Made by a program: the position numbers and the translations under genes. The notes under the pieces were generated by a model that was not told the origin of the DNA, ran no database searches, and worked only from the letters and a program-made list of their open reading frames with translations. This document shows, one piece after another, positions 16,845-24,634 of a stretch of DNA of 64,000 nucleotides; the stretch's first letter is position 1; each line of letters starts with the position of its first letter. The DNA lies in assembly GCA_902796855.1 (NCBI GenBank), contig CADBQN010000005.1, positions 50,174-114,173 of the forward strand. The letters run 5' to 3'. The stretch comes from an uncultured Bacillota bacterium. Lineage in GTDB: Bacteria; Bacillota; Dehalobacteriia; UBA7702.

Positions 16845-17648
16845 TTAATAGCATACTTTACAGGGTCTTCGGCCCATCGCTTCGGCCTCCGACCGTGTTA
16901 CTTCCCTCAGCTCGTGGCTGGGGTCGGCGTTTTCCAGGCCGTCACAGTTGCGGTATTTGTGATAGACCTCCGCATATTCGCTGATGAGTACAAAGACGGT
17001 TTCTTCTTCGGCGGCGGCTTCCCCGGCGGCCCACCCGGCAGGGAGCGCGCCGTATGTGACGTAGCGCAGGCTGACCCAGCCGCTGTAATGATCCCACGCC
17101 GCGAAGCCCCACATCCCCGAGGAATCGATCTCGCTCAGATAGATTTCGGCGCCGCGGGGAATCCGCGTGACGATTTCCGCGTTTCGGTTCGGTTCCTCCC
17201 TGAGGCTCAGCGGGTCGCGCTCCGTGGCGACGTAGTAGAGGCCTTCGGCGTAATTTTCCCCTTCAGTGCAGTAATCGAGATTCACCCATCCGGCGGCGCT
17301 GTGATAATCGGTATAACCCCAATGTCCTTTTGTTTTGGTCACCGTGATGTTCGCGCCCTTCGGCACGTAGGCCGTGACGGCGGCCTTGATGTCCGCTTTC
17401 TCCCGAATTCCCAAAGGAGTGCTTTCGGTCGTCACCGTGTAGGTCACGGGTTTTTCTTCGGGTTCCGCCGTTTCTTCCGCGGCTTCGGGCTCCGCGTTGG
17501 CGTCGGGCTCCGCTTCCGCTGTTGGGGTTGATTCTGCTGCCGCCGGGGGCGGCTCCCTGTTGCCCAGGGCGTATCCTGTGATGGCGCCGAGGAGCAACAG
17601 ACAGACCGCGGCGAGAATGAGAATGGCGAGATTCTTTTTGTCCTTCAT
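16845..17648 (-). CDS. Membrane-anchored protein with two SH3 domains and a Cys-rich tail
   Basis: The 267-residue protein has an N-terminal membrane anchor (residues 6-27), an acidic Ala/Glu/Pro linker to ~68, two bacterial SH3 domains (~72-135 and ~138-200, each with the LGIREKAD or LSLREEPN start and a Trp-Gly-x-W-V-x-L end), and a tail with the pattern YHKYRNCDGLENA ... AMGRRPCKVCY. That H-x4-C...C-x2-C tail recurs at the ends of many secreted proteins and probably binds a metal. It is likely wall-associated on the outer face. Partner unknown. A strong leftward terminator at 17724 lies upstream of it. Confidence 0.8.
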   Translation of the reverse strand: MKDKKNLAILILAAVCLLLLGAITGYALGNREPPPAAAESTPTAEAEPDANAEPEAAEETAEPEEKPVTYTVTTESTPLGIREKADIKAAVTAYVPKGANITVTKTKGHWGYTDYHSAAGWVNLDYCTEGENYAEGLYYVATERDPLSLREEPNRNAEIVTRIPRGAEIYLSEIDSSGMWGFAAWDHYSGWVSLRYVTYGALPAGWAAGEAAAEEETVFVLISEYAEVYHKYRNCDGLENADPSHELREVTRSEAEAMGRRPCKVCY

Positions 17649-17723
17649 GAGCGCACCTTCCTTCCGCTTTTAAGCAAGCGCGGCTTCCGCCTTTCCCAAG
17701 GGGAAGAAATCGGAAAATAAAAA

Positions 17724-17757
17724 GGCCGAAGCTGGCATGGGAAACCAACCTCGGCCC
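17724..17757 (-). terminator. Leftward terminator upstream of the SH3 gene
   Basis: Read on the minus strand, GGCCGAGGTTGG pairs with CCAGCTTCGGCC over 12 positions (two G-U pairs) and is followed by TTTTTATTTT. It ends a leftward transcript about 75 bp before the SH3 gene, so it either closes a small RNA or acts as an attenuator. Confidence 0.75.
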
Positions 17758-17851
17758 AATCAAATCGCTTTGATTGCGGCGCGCAATAAAACCGGCCTTT
17801 ATACGGGAAATAAACCGCCCCCCGCAAAGGACGCGCAACGACACGCTCCCC

Positions 17852-17880
17852 TTGTGACGGGGCGGAAAAACCTGTATAAT
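17852..17880 (+). promoter_or_regulatory. Rightward promoter of the small locus at 17.9 kb
   Basis: TTGTGA (17852-17857), 17 bp, TATAAT (17875-17880); predicted start near 17887. Confidence 0.5.
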
Positions 17881-17899
17881 GATAGGCGTGGTACAGTCT

Positions 17900-18013
17900 A
17901 TGACTGTTGCGGAGGTGGTTGTGACACCAATGCAAGCCCCTCGGTGCTGTCACACCGTGGGGATGCCACATTTATTTTTTTACACCGCTTTATTTTCCGT
18001 AAGCTTATTATAA
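17900..18013 (+). CDS. Candidate small reading frame with hydrophobic end, opposite a leftward RNA
   Basis: ATG 17900 opens a 37-codon frame ending in MPHLFFYTALFSVSLL. The ATG lies in a hairpin (ACAGTC/GACTGT) with no ribosome site; an in-frame GTG at 17921 has GGAGG close before it and would give 30 residues. Downstream bases fold into a stable stem (CCCCTCGGTG.../...CACACCGTGGGG). A leftward promoter (TTTACT-17-TATAAT, 18007-18035) would produce an RNA antisense to the whole frame. This layout resembles type I toxin-antitoxin loci, but the frame may be only part of a structured RNA. Confidence 0.3.
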   Translation: MTVAEVVVTPMQAPRCCHTVGMPHLFFYTALFSVSLL

Positions 18014-18035
18014 CAGAGAAAGGGAAAAAAGTAAA
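18007..18035 (-). promoter_or_regulatory. Leftward promoter facing the 17.9-kb locus
   Basis: On the minus strand TTTACT (18030-18035), 17 bp, TATAAT (18007-18012). The transcript would run from about 18000 to the terminator at 17724, roughly 275 bases, antisense to the small rightward frame. Confidence 0.5.
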
Positions 18036-18223
18036 ATGATTTTGCCGGGATCGGCGCGGCGTTCGTGCCGCAGCTTTTCAAAACGCGGCGCGGTCGTTTT
18101 TTGTCCTATTTTCACCCCAAAGTACACTTAAATGATACTTAATGGTGAAAATCAAGGGTTTTTTGTCGGCGGAAGAAACAGGGGCTTTCCTTCGGCGCCG
18201 ATGCTGATCCTTGCCGCCGGCGG

Positions 18224-18252
18224 TTTTCTTTCCTTCGGTTTTGTGGTATACT
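18224..18252 (+). promoter_or_regulatory. aroK promoter, probably giving a leaderless mRNA
   Basis: TATACT (18247-18252) with a weak TTTTCT (18224-18229) 17 bp upstream. The aroK ATG begins 9 bases after the -10 box, so the start codon would lie at or within about three bases of the transcript start. Confidence 0.5.
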
Positions 18253-18261
18253 TTTGTTGTT

Positions 18262-18753
18262 ATGAAGAATGTTTATCTCATCGGCATGATGGGCGCCGGC
18301 AAAAGCTGCATCGGCAGGATCGCGGCGAAAAAGACCCATCGCCGCTTCGTCGATACCGACGCTTTCATTGAGAAAGAGGCCGGTATGACCGTGGCGGAAA
18401 TCTTTGAACAGGAAGGGGAGGCGGGCTTTCGCCGCCGCGAGACGGCGGCGCTGAAAAAGATCGGCCGGAACCGCGGCCAGATCGTGGCCTGCGGCGGCGG
18501 CGTCGTGGAGCGGAAAGAGAACATCGGCCTCCTGCGGAAATCGGGAACGGTGGTCTGGCTGAAACGCGATCTGGAAGAGACCCTTTCCCACCGCCGCGTC
18601 CGTCAGCGTCCCTTGCTCAAAGACGACGTCAATGTGATCTATACGCTGATGGAGCGGCGCGCGCCGCTCTATCGGAAGGCCTGTCATTTCACCGTCGTCA
18701 ACAAGGGCGACCGCATGCGCACCGTCCGGGAGCTCCTGCGCCGCCTCGGCTGA
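18262..18753 (+). CDS. aroK: Shikimate kinase
   Basis: Phosphorylates shikimate at the 3-hydroxyl with ATP, in the chorismate pathway. The 163-residue protein carries Walker A GMMGAGKSC (residues 8-16), shikimate-binding DTDAFIEKEAG (~32-42), CGGGVV near 78 and the lid arginines RRVRQRPLL near 115, all as in AroK. No ribosome site precedes ATG 18262 and a -10 box sits immediately upstream, so it may be translated from a leaderless message. Other aro genes are not nearby. Confidence 0.92.
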   Translation: MKNVYLIGMMGAGKSCIGRIAAKKTHRRFVDTDAFIEKEAGMTVAEIFEQEGEAGFRRRETAALKKIGRNRGQIVACGGGVVERKENIGLLRKSGTVVWLKRDLEETLSHRRVRQRPLLKDDVNVIYTLMERRAPLYRKACHFTVVNKGDRMRTVRELLRRLG

Positions 18754-18805
18754 GGTATGGAAAGCGCCTCTTTCGCATATCCATAGCGGTGAAAGAGGTG
18801 AGACC

Positions 18806-19087
18806 ATGACGGATCGGAAACCGGATTTTTATGACTTCGCCGCGGCTTTCTTTCGGCGGGAGGCGGACAGCGTCGGCCCCAAGACCCGCTTTCGCCGGGA
18901 TCTGAAGGCCGGCCGCCTGGAGGTGCTCCGCTTTGTCTTCGAGACGGAAGCCGTCTACGACGTGTTTTTCCCCGAAGCGGCGGTGAAGCGTCTCGTCACC
19001 GTCGGGCAGATGGCGGAGCTCCTTTCCCTCTGCCGCGGGGAAAGCGTAACGGAACATGAGGAGAACCGTGATGAAAAAAAGGTATGA
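18806..19087 (+). CDS. Small protein of unknown function
   Basis: A 93-residue, charged, soluble protein (FYDFAAAFFRREADSVGPKT; VYDVFFPEAAVKRLVTVGQM) with a good ribosome site (GAGGTG before ATG 18806). It overlaps the following flavoprotein gene by 17 bp, so the two are coupled. I recognise no domain. A role with the flavoprotein is only suggested by the overlap. Confidence 0.6.
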   Translation: MTDRKPDFYDFAAAFFRREADSVGPKTRFRRDLKAGRLEVLRFVFETEAVYDVFFPEAAVKRLVTVGQMAELLSLCRGESVTEHEENRDEKKV

Positions 19088-20321
19088 CATCGCCGTTATC
19101 GGCGGCGGCGCCGCGGGACTGGCCGCCGCCGTCACCGCCGCCGGCCGCGGTCGCTCCGCGCTGCTTTTGGAAAAGGAAAAGCGCGTCGGCAAAAAGCTTT
19201 TGGCCACCGGCAACGGCCGCTGCAATTATACGAATACCGCCGCCTCGGTCCGTGACTACCGCGGCGGCGACCCCGCTTTCGCCGCCGCCGCGCTGGAGCG
19301 GTTCGGCCCCGCCGCGACGACGGCTTTCTTTCACGATCTGGGCGTTCTGCCCTATGAGGAGGAAGAAGGGCGGGTCTATCCCCTGAGCCGTCAGGCCGCC
19401 GCCGTTCTGGACGCGCTCCGCTTCGCCGCGGACCGCCGCGGCGTCGAGACGCGGACGGAAACGAGGGTCACGGCCATCGTCCCGGAAAGGGGGCTCTTCC
19501 GGCTGGAAGCCGGGGAAGCGGCGTTCGCGGCGAAAAAGGTCATCATTGCCTGCGGCGGTATGGCCGGGCCGGAACTGGGCGGCTGCCGCGACGGTTACGG
19601 CCTGCTCGCCGCCTTGGGCCACCCGGTGACGGACATCGCGCCCTCTCTCGTGAAAATACGGACGGAGAACCGCCTGACCCGGCCGATGAAGGGCGTGCGT
19701 GTCCTCGGCCGCGCCGTGCTGAAAAAGCGGGGCGAAGCGGTTTCCGAGACCGCCGGTGAGTTCCTCTTCACCGACTACGGCGTCTCCGGCATTCCGGTGA
19801 TGCAGCTCTCCCGGTCCCTCTGCTTTGATGAGCCGACCGCATTCGCGCTGGAGCTCGACCTCCTGCCCGCCTTTTCCCCGGCAGACCTCGCCGACGAGCT
19901 GAAAAAACGCCGCGCCGATCTCGCGGCCGCGCCGACGGAGGATTTTCTCATCGGCATGGTGCCGAAGAAGGTCGGACAGGTCCTGCTCCGGGAAGCCCTC
20001 GGCAAAAGGGGCGGTGTCGCCGGGGATCTGACCGATGATGAGATTTTGGCGCTGGCGGAAACGCTGAAACGGTTCTCTCTGCCGGTCACCGGCGTCCTCG
20101 GCTGGAAGGAAGCCCAGGTCACCGCCGGCGGCGCGGAGACCTCGTTCTTCGACGGCGCCACCATGGAAAGCCGCCTCGTCCCCGGCCTCTACGCCGCCGG
20201 GGAAGTCCTCGACATCGACGGCGGCTGCGGCGGCTATAATCTGCAGTGGGCCTGGGCGTCGGGGCGTCTCGCCGCGGAAGCCGCCGTTTCAGCTCTGGAG
20301 AAAAAAGATGATTCGAATTGA
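19071..20321 (+). CDS. HI0933/BaiN-family NAD(P)/FAD oxidoreductase
   Basis: A 416-residue flavoprotein with the N-terminal dinucleotide fold IAVIGGGAAGLAAAVTAA, the family signature KRVGKKLLATGNGRCNYTN (~39-57), KVIIACGGMAGPELGG near 160, and a C-terminal FAD-binding GLYAAGEVLDIDGGCGGYN near 375. Family members include the bile-acid enzyme BaiN, but most are unassigned. ATG 19071 has GAGGAG upstream. It overlaps the next flavoprotein gene by 14 bp. Confidence 0.88.
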   Translation: MKKRYDIAVIGGGAAGLAAAVTAAGRGRSALLLEKEKRVGKKLLATGNGRCNYTNTAASVRDYRGGDPAFAAAALERFGPAATTAFFHDLGVLPYEEEEGRVYPLSRQAAAVLDALRFAADRRGVETRTETRVTAIVPERGLFRLEAGEAAFAAKKVIIACGGMAGPELGGCRDGYGLLAALGHPVTDIAPSLVKIRTENRLTRPMKGVRVLGRAVLKKRGEAVSETAGEFLFTDYGVSGIPVMQLSRSLCFDEPTAFALELDLLPAFSPADLADELKKRRADLAAAPTEDFLIGMVPKKVGQVLLREALGKRGGVAGDLTDDEILALAETLKRFSLPVTGVLGWKEAQVTAGGAETSFFDGATMESRLVPGLYAAGEVLDIDGGCGGYNLQWAWASGRLAAEAAVSALEKKDDSN

Positions 20322-21888
20322 AGGTCTGAAACTGCCCTTTTACTACGATGAGGAAGCGCTCCGCGCCGCCGCGGCCAAAGCGCTTGCCGTCGGCAAAAGG
20401 GAGATCGGCCCGGTGACCGTCGTCCGCGAGGCGACGGACGGCCGGAAAAAACCGAAACTGTATAAAGTCGTCACCGCGGAGTGCTCTCTGCCGCCGAAAA
20501 AGGAGGCTGCCGCGGTCAAAAGGGGGAAGGGCGTCGCTTACGCCGTTCCCTATGTTTACGAACTGCCGGAAAACCGCTACGGCGGCGCGGAACGTCCCGT
20601 CGTCGTCGGTGCCGGCCCCGCCGGTCTCTTCGGCGGTCTCGTCCTGGCCAAAGCCGGGCTGAAGCCGCTGATCCTCGAGGCCGGGGAAGAGGCCGCCGTC
20701 CGCCGCCGCGATATTCTGTCCTTCTGCGCCGGCGGGCCGCTGAAAGAACACAGCAACATTGAGTTCGGCGAGGGCGGCGCCGGGATGTTCTCCGACGGCA
20801 AGCTGACCACGGGGACGAAAGACCGCCGCCACCGCTTCATCATCGAGACGATGATCGGCCACGGCGCGCCGGAAAGCATCGGTTATCTGGCCAAGCCCCA
20901 CATCGGCTCCGATTATCTGGGGACGATGACGGAGAACCTGCGCAGAACCATCCTCTCTCTCGGCGGCTCCTTTCGCTTTCTCTGCCGCCTGACGGATTTC
21001 CGGCTGGAGAACGGCGGCCTGAAAGCCATCGTCGTTACCGGGGAGAACGGGGAGGAGACGATCCCCTGCGACCGTCTGCTGCTGGCCGTCGGTCACAGCG
21101 CCCGTTCCACGGCGGCGCGGTTATATGAACTCGGCGCCGACGTGGCGCGAAAGCCCTTTTCCGTCGGCGTTCGCATCGAGCATCTGCAGCGGGAGCTGAA
21201 CATCGCCCAATACGGCGCGGAGAACGCCGCTGTCACCGCCGACTACAAGCTCTCCTGCCATCTGGCCAACGGCCGCTCGGTCTATACGTTCTGCATGTGT
21301 CCCGGCGGCGTTGTCGTGCCGGCATCGTCGGAACCGGGAACGGTGGTGACAAACGGCATGAGCGAGTGGGCCCGCGGCGGTGAGAACGGCAACAGCGCCC
21401 TTCTCGTCTCGGTGCGCCCCGACGATTTTCCCGGCGACGATCCCTTCGGCGGCGTCCGCTTCCAGCGGGAGCTGGAAGAAAAGGCCTTTGCCCTCGGCGG
21501 CGGCGGTTATTTCGCCCCGGCCCAGCGGGCGGAGGATTTCCTCGCCGGAAGGGTGACGTCCTCCTGGGGCAAAGTGCGCCCGACCTACCGTCCCGGCGTC
21601 ACCATGGCCGACCTCAACGCCTTGTTCCCCGCCTTTGTCCGGGAAAGCCTCAAAGAGGCCCTGCCGCTCCTCGGTAAAAAGCTGAGCGGTTTTGACGACG
21701 GCGACGCCGTGCTGACGGCGGCGGAAACGCGTTCCTCCTCGCCGTATCGGATCCTCCGCGATGAAAACGGCAGCTCGGCGCTGTACGGCGTTTTCCCCGC
21801 CGGTGAGGGCAGCGGCTACGCCGGCGGCATCATGTCCTCGGCGGCGGACGGCATGCGCGTTGCCGAGGCGATCATAAAAGGTTCATAA
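20308..21888 (+). CDS. FAD-dependent dehydrogenase, COG2509 type
   Basis: A 526-residue flavoprotein with an N-terminal extension of ~95 residues before the dinucleotide motif PVVVGAGPAGLFGGLVLAKAG, then EFGEGGAGMFSDGKLTTG near 155, and a C-terminal ETRSSSPYRILRDENG plus GEGSGYAGGIMSSAADG. This is the widespread uncharacterised COG2509 family. It overlaps the HI0933-like gene, suggesting a joint redox function with it. Confidence 0.86.
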   Translation: MIRIEGLKLPFYYDEEALRAAAAKALAVGKREIGPVTVVREATDGRKKPKLYKVVTAECSLPPKKEAAAVKRGKGVAYAVPYVYELPENRYGGAERPVVVGAGPAGLFGGLVLAKAGLKPLILEAGEEAAVRRRDILSFCAGGPLKEHSNIEFGEGGAGMFSDGKLTTGTKDRRHRFIIETMIGHGAPESIGYLAKPHIGSDYLGTMTENLRRTILSLGGSFRFLCRLTDFRLENGGLKAIVVTGENGEETIPCDRLLLAVGHSARSTAARLYELGADVARKPFSVGVRIEHLQRELNIAQYGAENAAVTADYKLSCHLANGRSVYTFCMCPGGVVVPASSEPGTVVTNGMSEWARGGENGNSALLVSVRPDDFPGDDPFGGVRFQRELEEKAFALGGGGYFAPAQRAEDFLAGRVTSSWGKVRPTYRPGVTMADLNALFPAFVRESLKEALPLLGKKLSGFDDGDAVLTAAETRSSSPYRILRDENGSSALYGVFPAGEGSGYAGGIMSSAADGMRVAEAIIKGS

Positions 21889-22050
21889 AAACACCTTTTC
21901 AAATGAAAAAAAATGGTGTACAATAACGGTAGAGACAAACAAAAACGGGAGAGGGCGGAACGCGTCGTTCCGTGCAACCGAACGCTCCCCTTTTGAGAAA
22001 GATAAGACCCGCGGCACGGTTCTCACCGCGGAAAAGGAGGTCGTGAAAGA

Positions 22051-22290
22051 ATGAAAGTGCTGAAAGGAATCCTGCTGATCTTTTCCTCCATGGCGGCGAT
22101 GGCCGCTGTCGTCTACGCGGTGCTGCAAAAGAGAGAGGAATGCATTGAAGGCGCGATTTCCCTGCTGGACAAAGTAAAAGGCGTCTGCGACCCGCTCTTT
22201 GAACGCGTCGGCGGCTTTTTTGACCGCGTCTTCACCGAAAACGATTTCATCCTCGCCGACGACGATGACGAGGAACTGTTCGAGGATTGA
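22051..22290 (+). CDS. Small membrane-anchored acidic protein
   Basis: A 79-residue protein with one N-terminal membrane helix (KGILLIFSSMAAMAAVVYAVL), a helical middle and a strongly acidic end (ADDDDEELFED). AAAAGGAGG precedes ATG 22051 and a strong terminator follows, so it looks like a real monocistronic gene. The ~160 bp before it carries TACAAT (21917-21922) with a weak -35. No family recognised. Confidence 0.65.
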   Translation: MKVLKGILLIFSSMAAMAAVVYAVLQKREECIEGAISLLDKVKGVCDPLFERVGGFFDRVFTENDFILADDDDEELFED

Positions 22291-22314
22291 GTAAAAAAAG
22301 TGACCTTTGGTCCG

Positions 22315-22350
22315 AAAACGGAAGTGCCCCGCGGCGCTTCCGTTTTTTTA
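22315..22350 (+). terminator. Terminator of the small membrane protein gene
   Basis: 14-bp stem AAAACGGAAGTGCC/GGCGCTTCCGTTTT with one G-U pair and loop ccgc, then T7. Confidence 0.9.
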
Positions 22351-22393
22351 TGGGAGATAAAAAGAGGCCGGAGCGGTCCTTTTCCGGCGGCCC

Positions 22394-22424
22394 CTTGACA
22401 TTCAAGGTGACTTGAGGGTTATAA
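22394..22424 (+). promoter_or_regulatory. MerR-type promoter (19-bp spacer with dyad)
   Basis: TTGACA (22394-22399) and TATAAT (22419-22424) are 19 bp apart, and the spacer holds the dyad TCAAG-GTGA-CTTGA (22401-22414). This is the classic architecture that a MerR protein untwists to activate. The operon encodes its own MerR regulator. Confidence 0.85.
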
Positions 22425-22534
22425 TATAATAATAAAAGGGTTTTAGAACCCCGGGTCATCCGCTGACCGATCTTTGACGATAAGGAGCCGCGCGGGAGGA
22501 AAGGCATTGTCCGCGGCGGGATTTGAAGGTAAAA

Positions 22535-23602
22535 ATGTTCGACCGTCCCCATGAAAGGAAGCGTTTTTATAAAGGGATTGTTTTGGCCGTCACGTCCAGT
22601 ATAACCTACGGTCTGTTCTCCGTTTTTCTCTATCTCGGCGAAAACACCGGCAGCTGGAGCGATTGGTGGGCGCTGCCCTTTGCCGCGTCGGCGGCGGGTT
22701 TTTTGTTCCTGTGCATGATCGGCGAGGTCTTCGTGGAGTTCTTCGCGGGGCTCTTTGTCTTTCTCGGTCCCGGGTTTCGGGAGCGGCTCGTCGCCGTCGG
22801 GAAGCTGCTGAAAAGCCGGAACGGCCTGACGATGATCGGCTGCGCTTTCTTAGGCGGCCCCGTCGCGACGACATCGTACTGCATCGGGCTTCTGACCGCC
22901 GGCGGCGTCGTCGCCGCGATCACGGCGACCTGCTCCGTCATCGGCGCCGCCTTCGGTCATTTTGTTTTCGGTCAGAAACTCAGTCCGCGGATGATCTGCG
23001 GGATGATGCTCTGTCTCCTCGCTTCCGTCGCCATCTCGGGCACCGCGCTGTTCGAGGAGCGCATCAGCTTTGTCGGCTGCGCCGTCTCCTTCATCGCGGC
23101 TCTGGGCTGGGGCATCGAAGGCTGTGTCGGCGGCGTGATCACCGCCTCCGTCGACGGCAGAATCGCCGTGCTGATCCGGGAATGGCTTGCGGCCTTTACG
23201 GAGCTTTTTCTCGTCCTGCCTCTGCTCGGCCTCGCCCTCCGCGGCTTTTCCGCCGGCGCGGCGGACGTTTCCGTTCTGTATTTTTTAGGAGAGACGCTGC
23301 GTTCGCCGGGGCTCGCACTCTTTCTTCTCGCGGGCTTTTTCGCGGTGCCCTCCTGCCTGCTTTGGTACAGGGGCAACGCCCTCTGCGGAACGGCCCTGGG
23401 CATGTCCTGCAATTCCCTGTATCTTTTTTGGGTCCCGTTCTTTATGTGGCTCATCGTCGACGTGCTGCTGGGCTTTGGCGATCACAGCCTTTCGCCGCTG
23501 CAGTGGGGCATGATCTTCGTGGATTTCCTCGGGATTCTGCTCATCGCCGGGAAGCCCGCGGCGGAAAAAAACCGAAGGGAGGGGCGGAACATTGAAAAAT
23601 AA
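22535..23602 (+). CDS. DMT/EamA-type transporter under MerR control
   Basis: A 355-residue protein of about ten membrane helices with two EamA-like halves (SITYGLFSVFLYLGEN; FLGGPVATTSYCIGLLTAGGVVAAITATCSVIGAAFGHFVFGQ; WGIEGCVGGVI). ATG 22535 has GAAGGT upstream; an in-frame TTG at 22523 is also possible. The gene overlaps the following MerR regulator by 11 bp and sits behind a MerR-type promoter, so it probably exports a compound that the regulator senses. Confidence 0.8.
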   Translation: MFDRPHERKRFYKGIVLAVTSSITYGLFSVFLYLGENTGSWSDWWALPFAASAAGFLFLCMIGEVFVEFFAGLFVFLGPGFRERLVAVGKLLKSRNGLTMIGCAFLGGPVATTSYCIGLLTAGGVVAAITATCSVIGAAFGHFVFGQKLSPRMICGMMLCLLASVAISGTALFEERISFVGCAVSFIAALGWGIEGCVGGVITASVDGRIAVLIREWLAAFTELFLVLPLLGLALRGFSAGAADVSVLYFLGETLRSPGLALFLLAGFFAVPSCLLWYRGNALCGTALGMSCNSLYLFWVPFFMWLIVDVLLGFGDHSLSPLQWGMIFVDFLGILLIAGKPAAEKNRREGRNIEK

Positions 23603-24413
23603 TTACTACTCCATCGGCGAGGTCTGCAAGATCTGCCACATCTCTTCCTCGTCACTGCGCTATTATGACAGGGCCGGCATCATCAAGGCGGATCACATCA
23701 ACGCCGAAACGGGATACCGCTACTACTCCGAAGAGGTCCTTCTGAAGATCCCCATCTTATACTTTCTCCAGCAGCAGGGCTTCTCCTTAAAGGAGATCGG
23801 GGAGATCCTGTATCGGGACAATCTGGTCCTGCTGCGGGAGGCGCTGGAAAAGAAACGCGCGGAGCTGGCGGAGCGGATCCGCAGGAACGAACTGAGAAAA
23901 AACACCGTTTCCTCCTGGATCGAGCTCCTTCGTGAGCGGGACCGCGTTTTTTCCCTGCCGGAGTGCCCCGTTTCCTGTCAGTATTTTGAGCGGCTGGACG
24001 TCATCCCCGTCAAGCCTTCCGATTTTCCCGGCCGCTCCTTTCGCAATCTGCTCGTGAATACTTCCACCGTTACGGATTTCCCCGACGACGAGATCAACAC
24101 CATCGGCGCGCTCTATCTTTATTATCCCCGGGGCGATTTGGAAGATTTAAGTACGCTTCAGCTTTTTACCAAAACGCAGAACAGCCATCTCGACCGGATC
24201 TCTCTGGGCGGGTTTTCCGCCGTTTCCTGCTATCACAGAGGCTCTTTCGACCGGATTCCCGAGACCGTCGCCAAAATGCGCGGATGGGCGGAGGAACACC
24301 GCTTCCGTTTAAGGGGCGACCTGCTGGAACGATCCGTCGTCGACTGCTGGAGCACGTCGGAGGAGGATCAGTGGCTGATGAGCCTGTATATGCCGGTGAC
24401 GGAGGAACCGTAA
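23592..24413 (+). CDS. MerR-family regulator with GyrI-like effector domain
   Basis: A 273-residue BmrR/Mta-like regulator: winged helix (YYSIGEVCKICHISSSSLRYYDRAGII), dimer helix (~85-115), then a C-terminal effector domain (~125-270) of the GyrI-like kind that binds hydrophobic or cationic compounds. TTG 23592 has a GGAGGGG site. Overlap with the transporter gene and the 19-bp-spacer promoter at 22394 indicate autoregulated drug- or metabolite-responsive control. Confidence 0.85.
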   Translation: MKNNYYSIGEVCKICHISSSSLRYYDRAGIIKADHINAETGYRYYSEEVLLKIPILYFLQQQGFSLKEIGEILYRDNLVLLREALEKKRAELAERIRRNELRKNTVSSWIELLRERDRVFSLPECPVSCQYFERLDVIPVKPSDFPGRSFRNLLVNTSTVTDFPDDEINTIGALYLYYPRGDLEDLSTLQLFTKTQNSHLDRISLGGFSAVSCYHRGSFDRIPETVAKMRGWAEEHRFRLRGDLLERSVVDCWSTSEEDQWLMSLYMPVTEEP

Positions 24414-24445
24414 GAAGAACGAAAAAAATTTTTTCCGTATCCCCC

Positions 24446-24477
24446 TTGACTTTGAAGCGCTGTTAAAAGTTTATAAT
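24446..24477 (+). promoter_or_regulatory. Promoter of the SLH-hydrolase gene, 20-bp spacer
   Basis: TTGACT (24446-24451) and TATAAT (24472-24477) are 20 bp apart, with ACTTT and AAAAGT at the edges of the spacer. Such a long spacer hints at activator control. About 150 bases of leader follow, with a perfect CGAAAGG/CCTTTCG hairpin at 24563-24580. Confidence 0.6.
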
Positions 24478-24634
24478 AAAGACAACAAGAACCGCGGGGA
24501 GGTGGGAGAAGGAAGCTCCCGGTGTGACGCGAGCTTCACGCTGATATTCCATTGCTTTTTTCGAAAGGGAGACCTTTCGCGCGAACAACGTTGCTGCGGA
24601 ACTTTTCAGTAAAAGATCGGATAGGAGGAAAACC

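Larger units (their letters stand above)
17649..18261. other. 613-bp gap with overlapping RNA signals and operator-like repeats
   Basis: No convincing large protein gene. The gap holds a leftward terminator (17724-17757), a rightward promoter (17852-17880), a short reading frame (17900-18013), a leftward promoter (18007-18035), an inverted repeat TTTTCACC/GGTGAAAA (18109-18116, 18144-18151) around two ACTTAA copies, and the aroK promoter at 18224-18252. Confidence 0.6.

Noticed and set aside
17737..18039. A 100-codon rightward frame across the SH3-aroK gap.
   Set aside because: It starts inside the leftward terminator hairpin without a ribosome site and its product is compositionally irregular.
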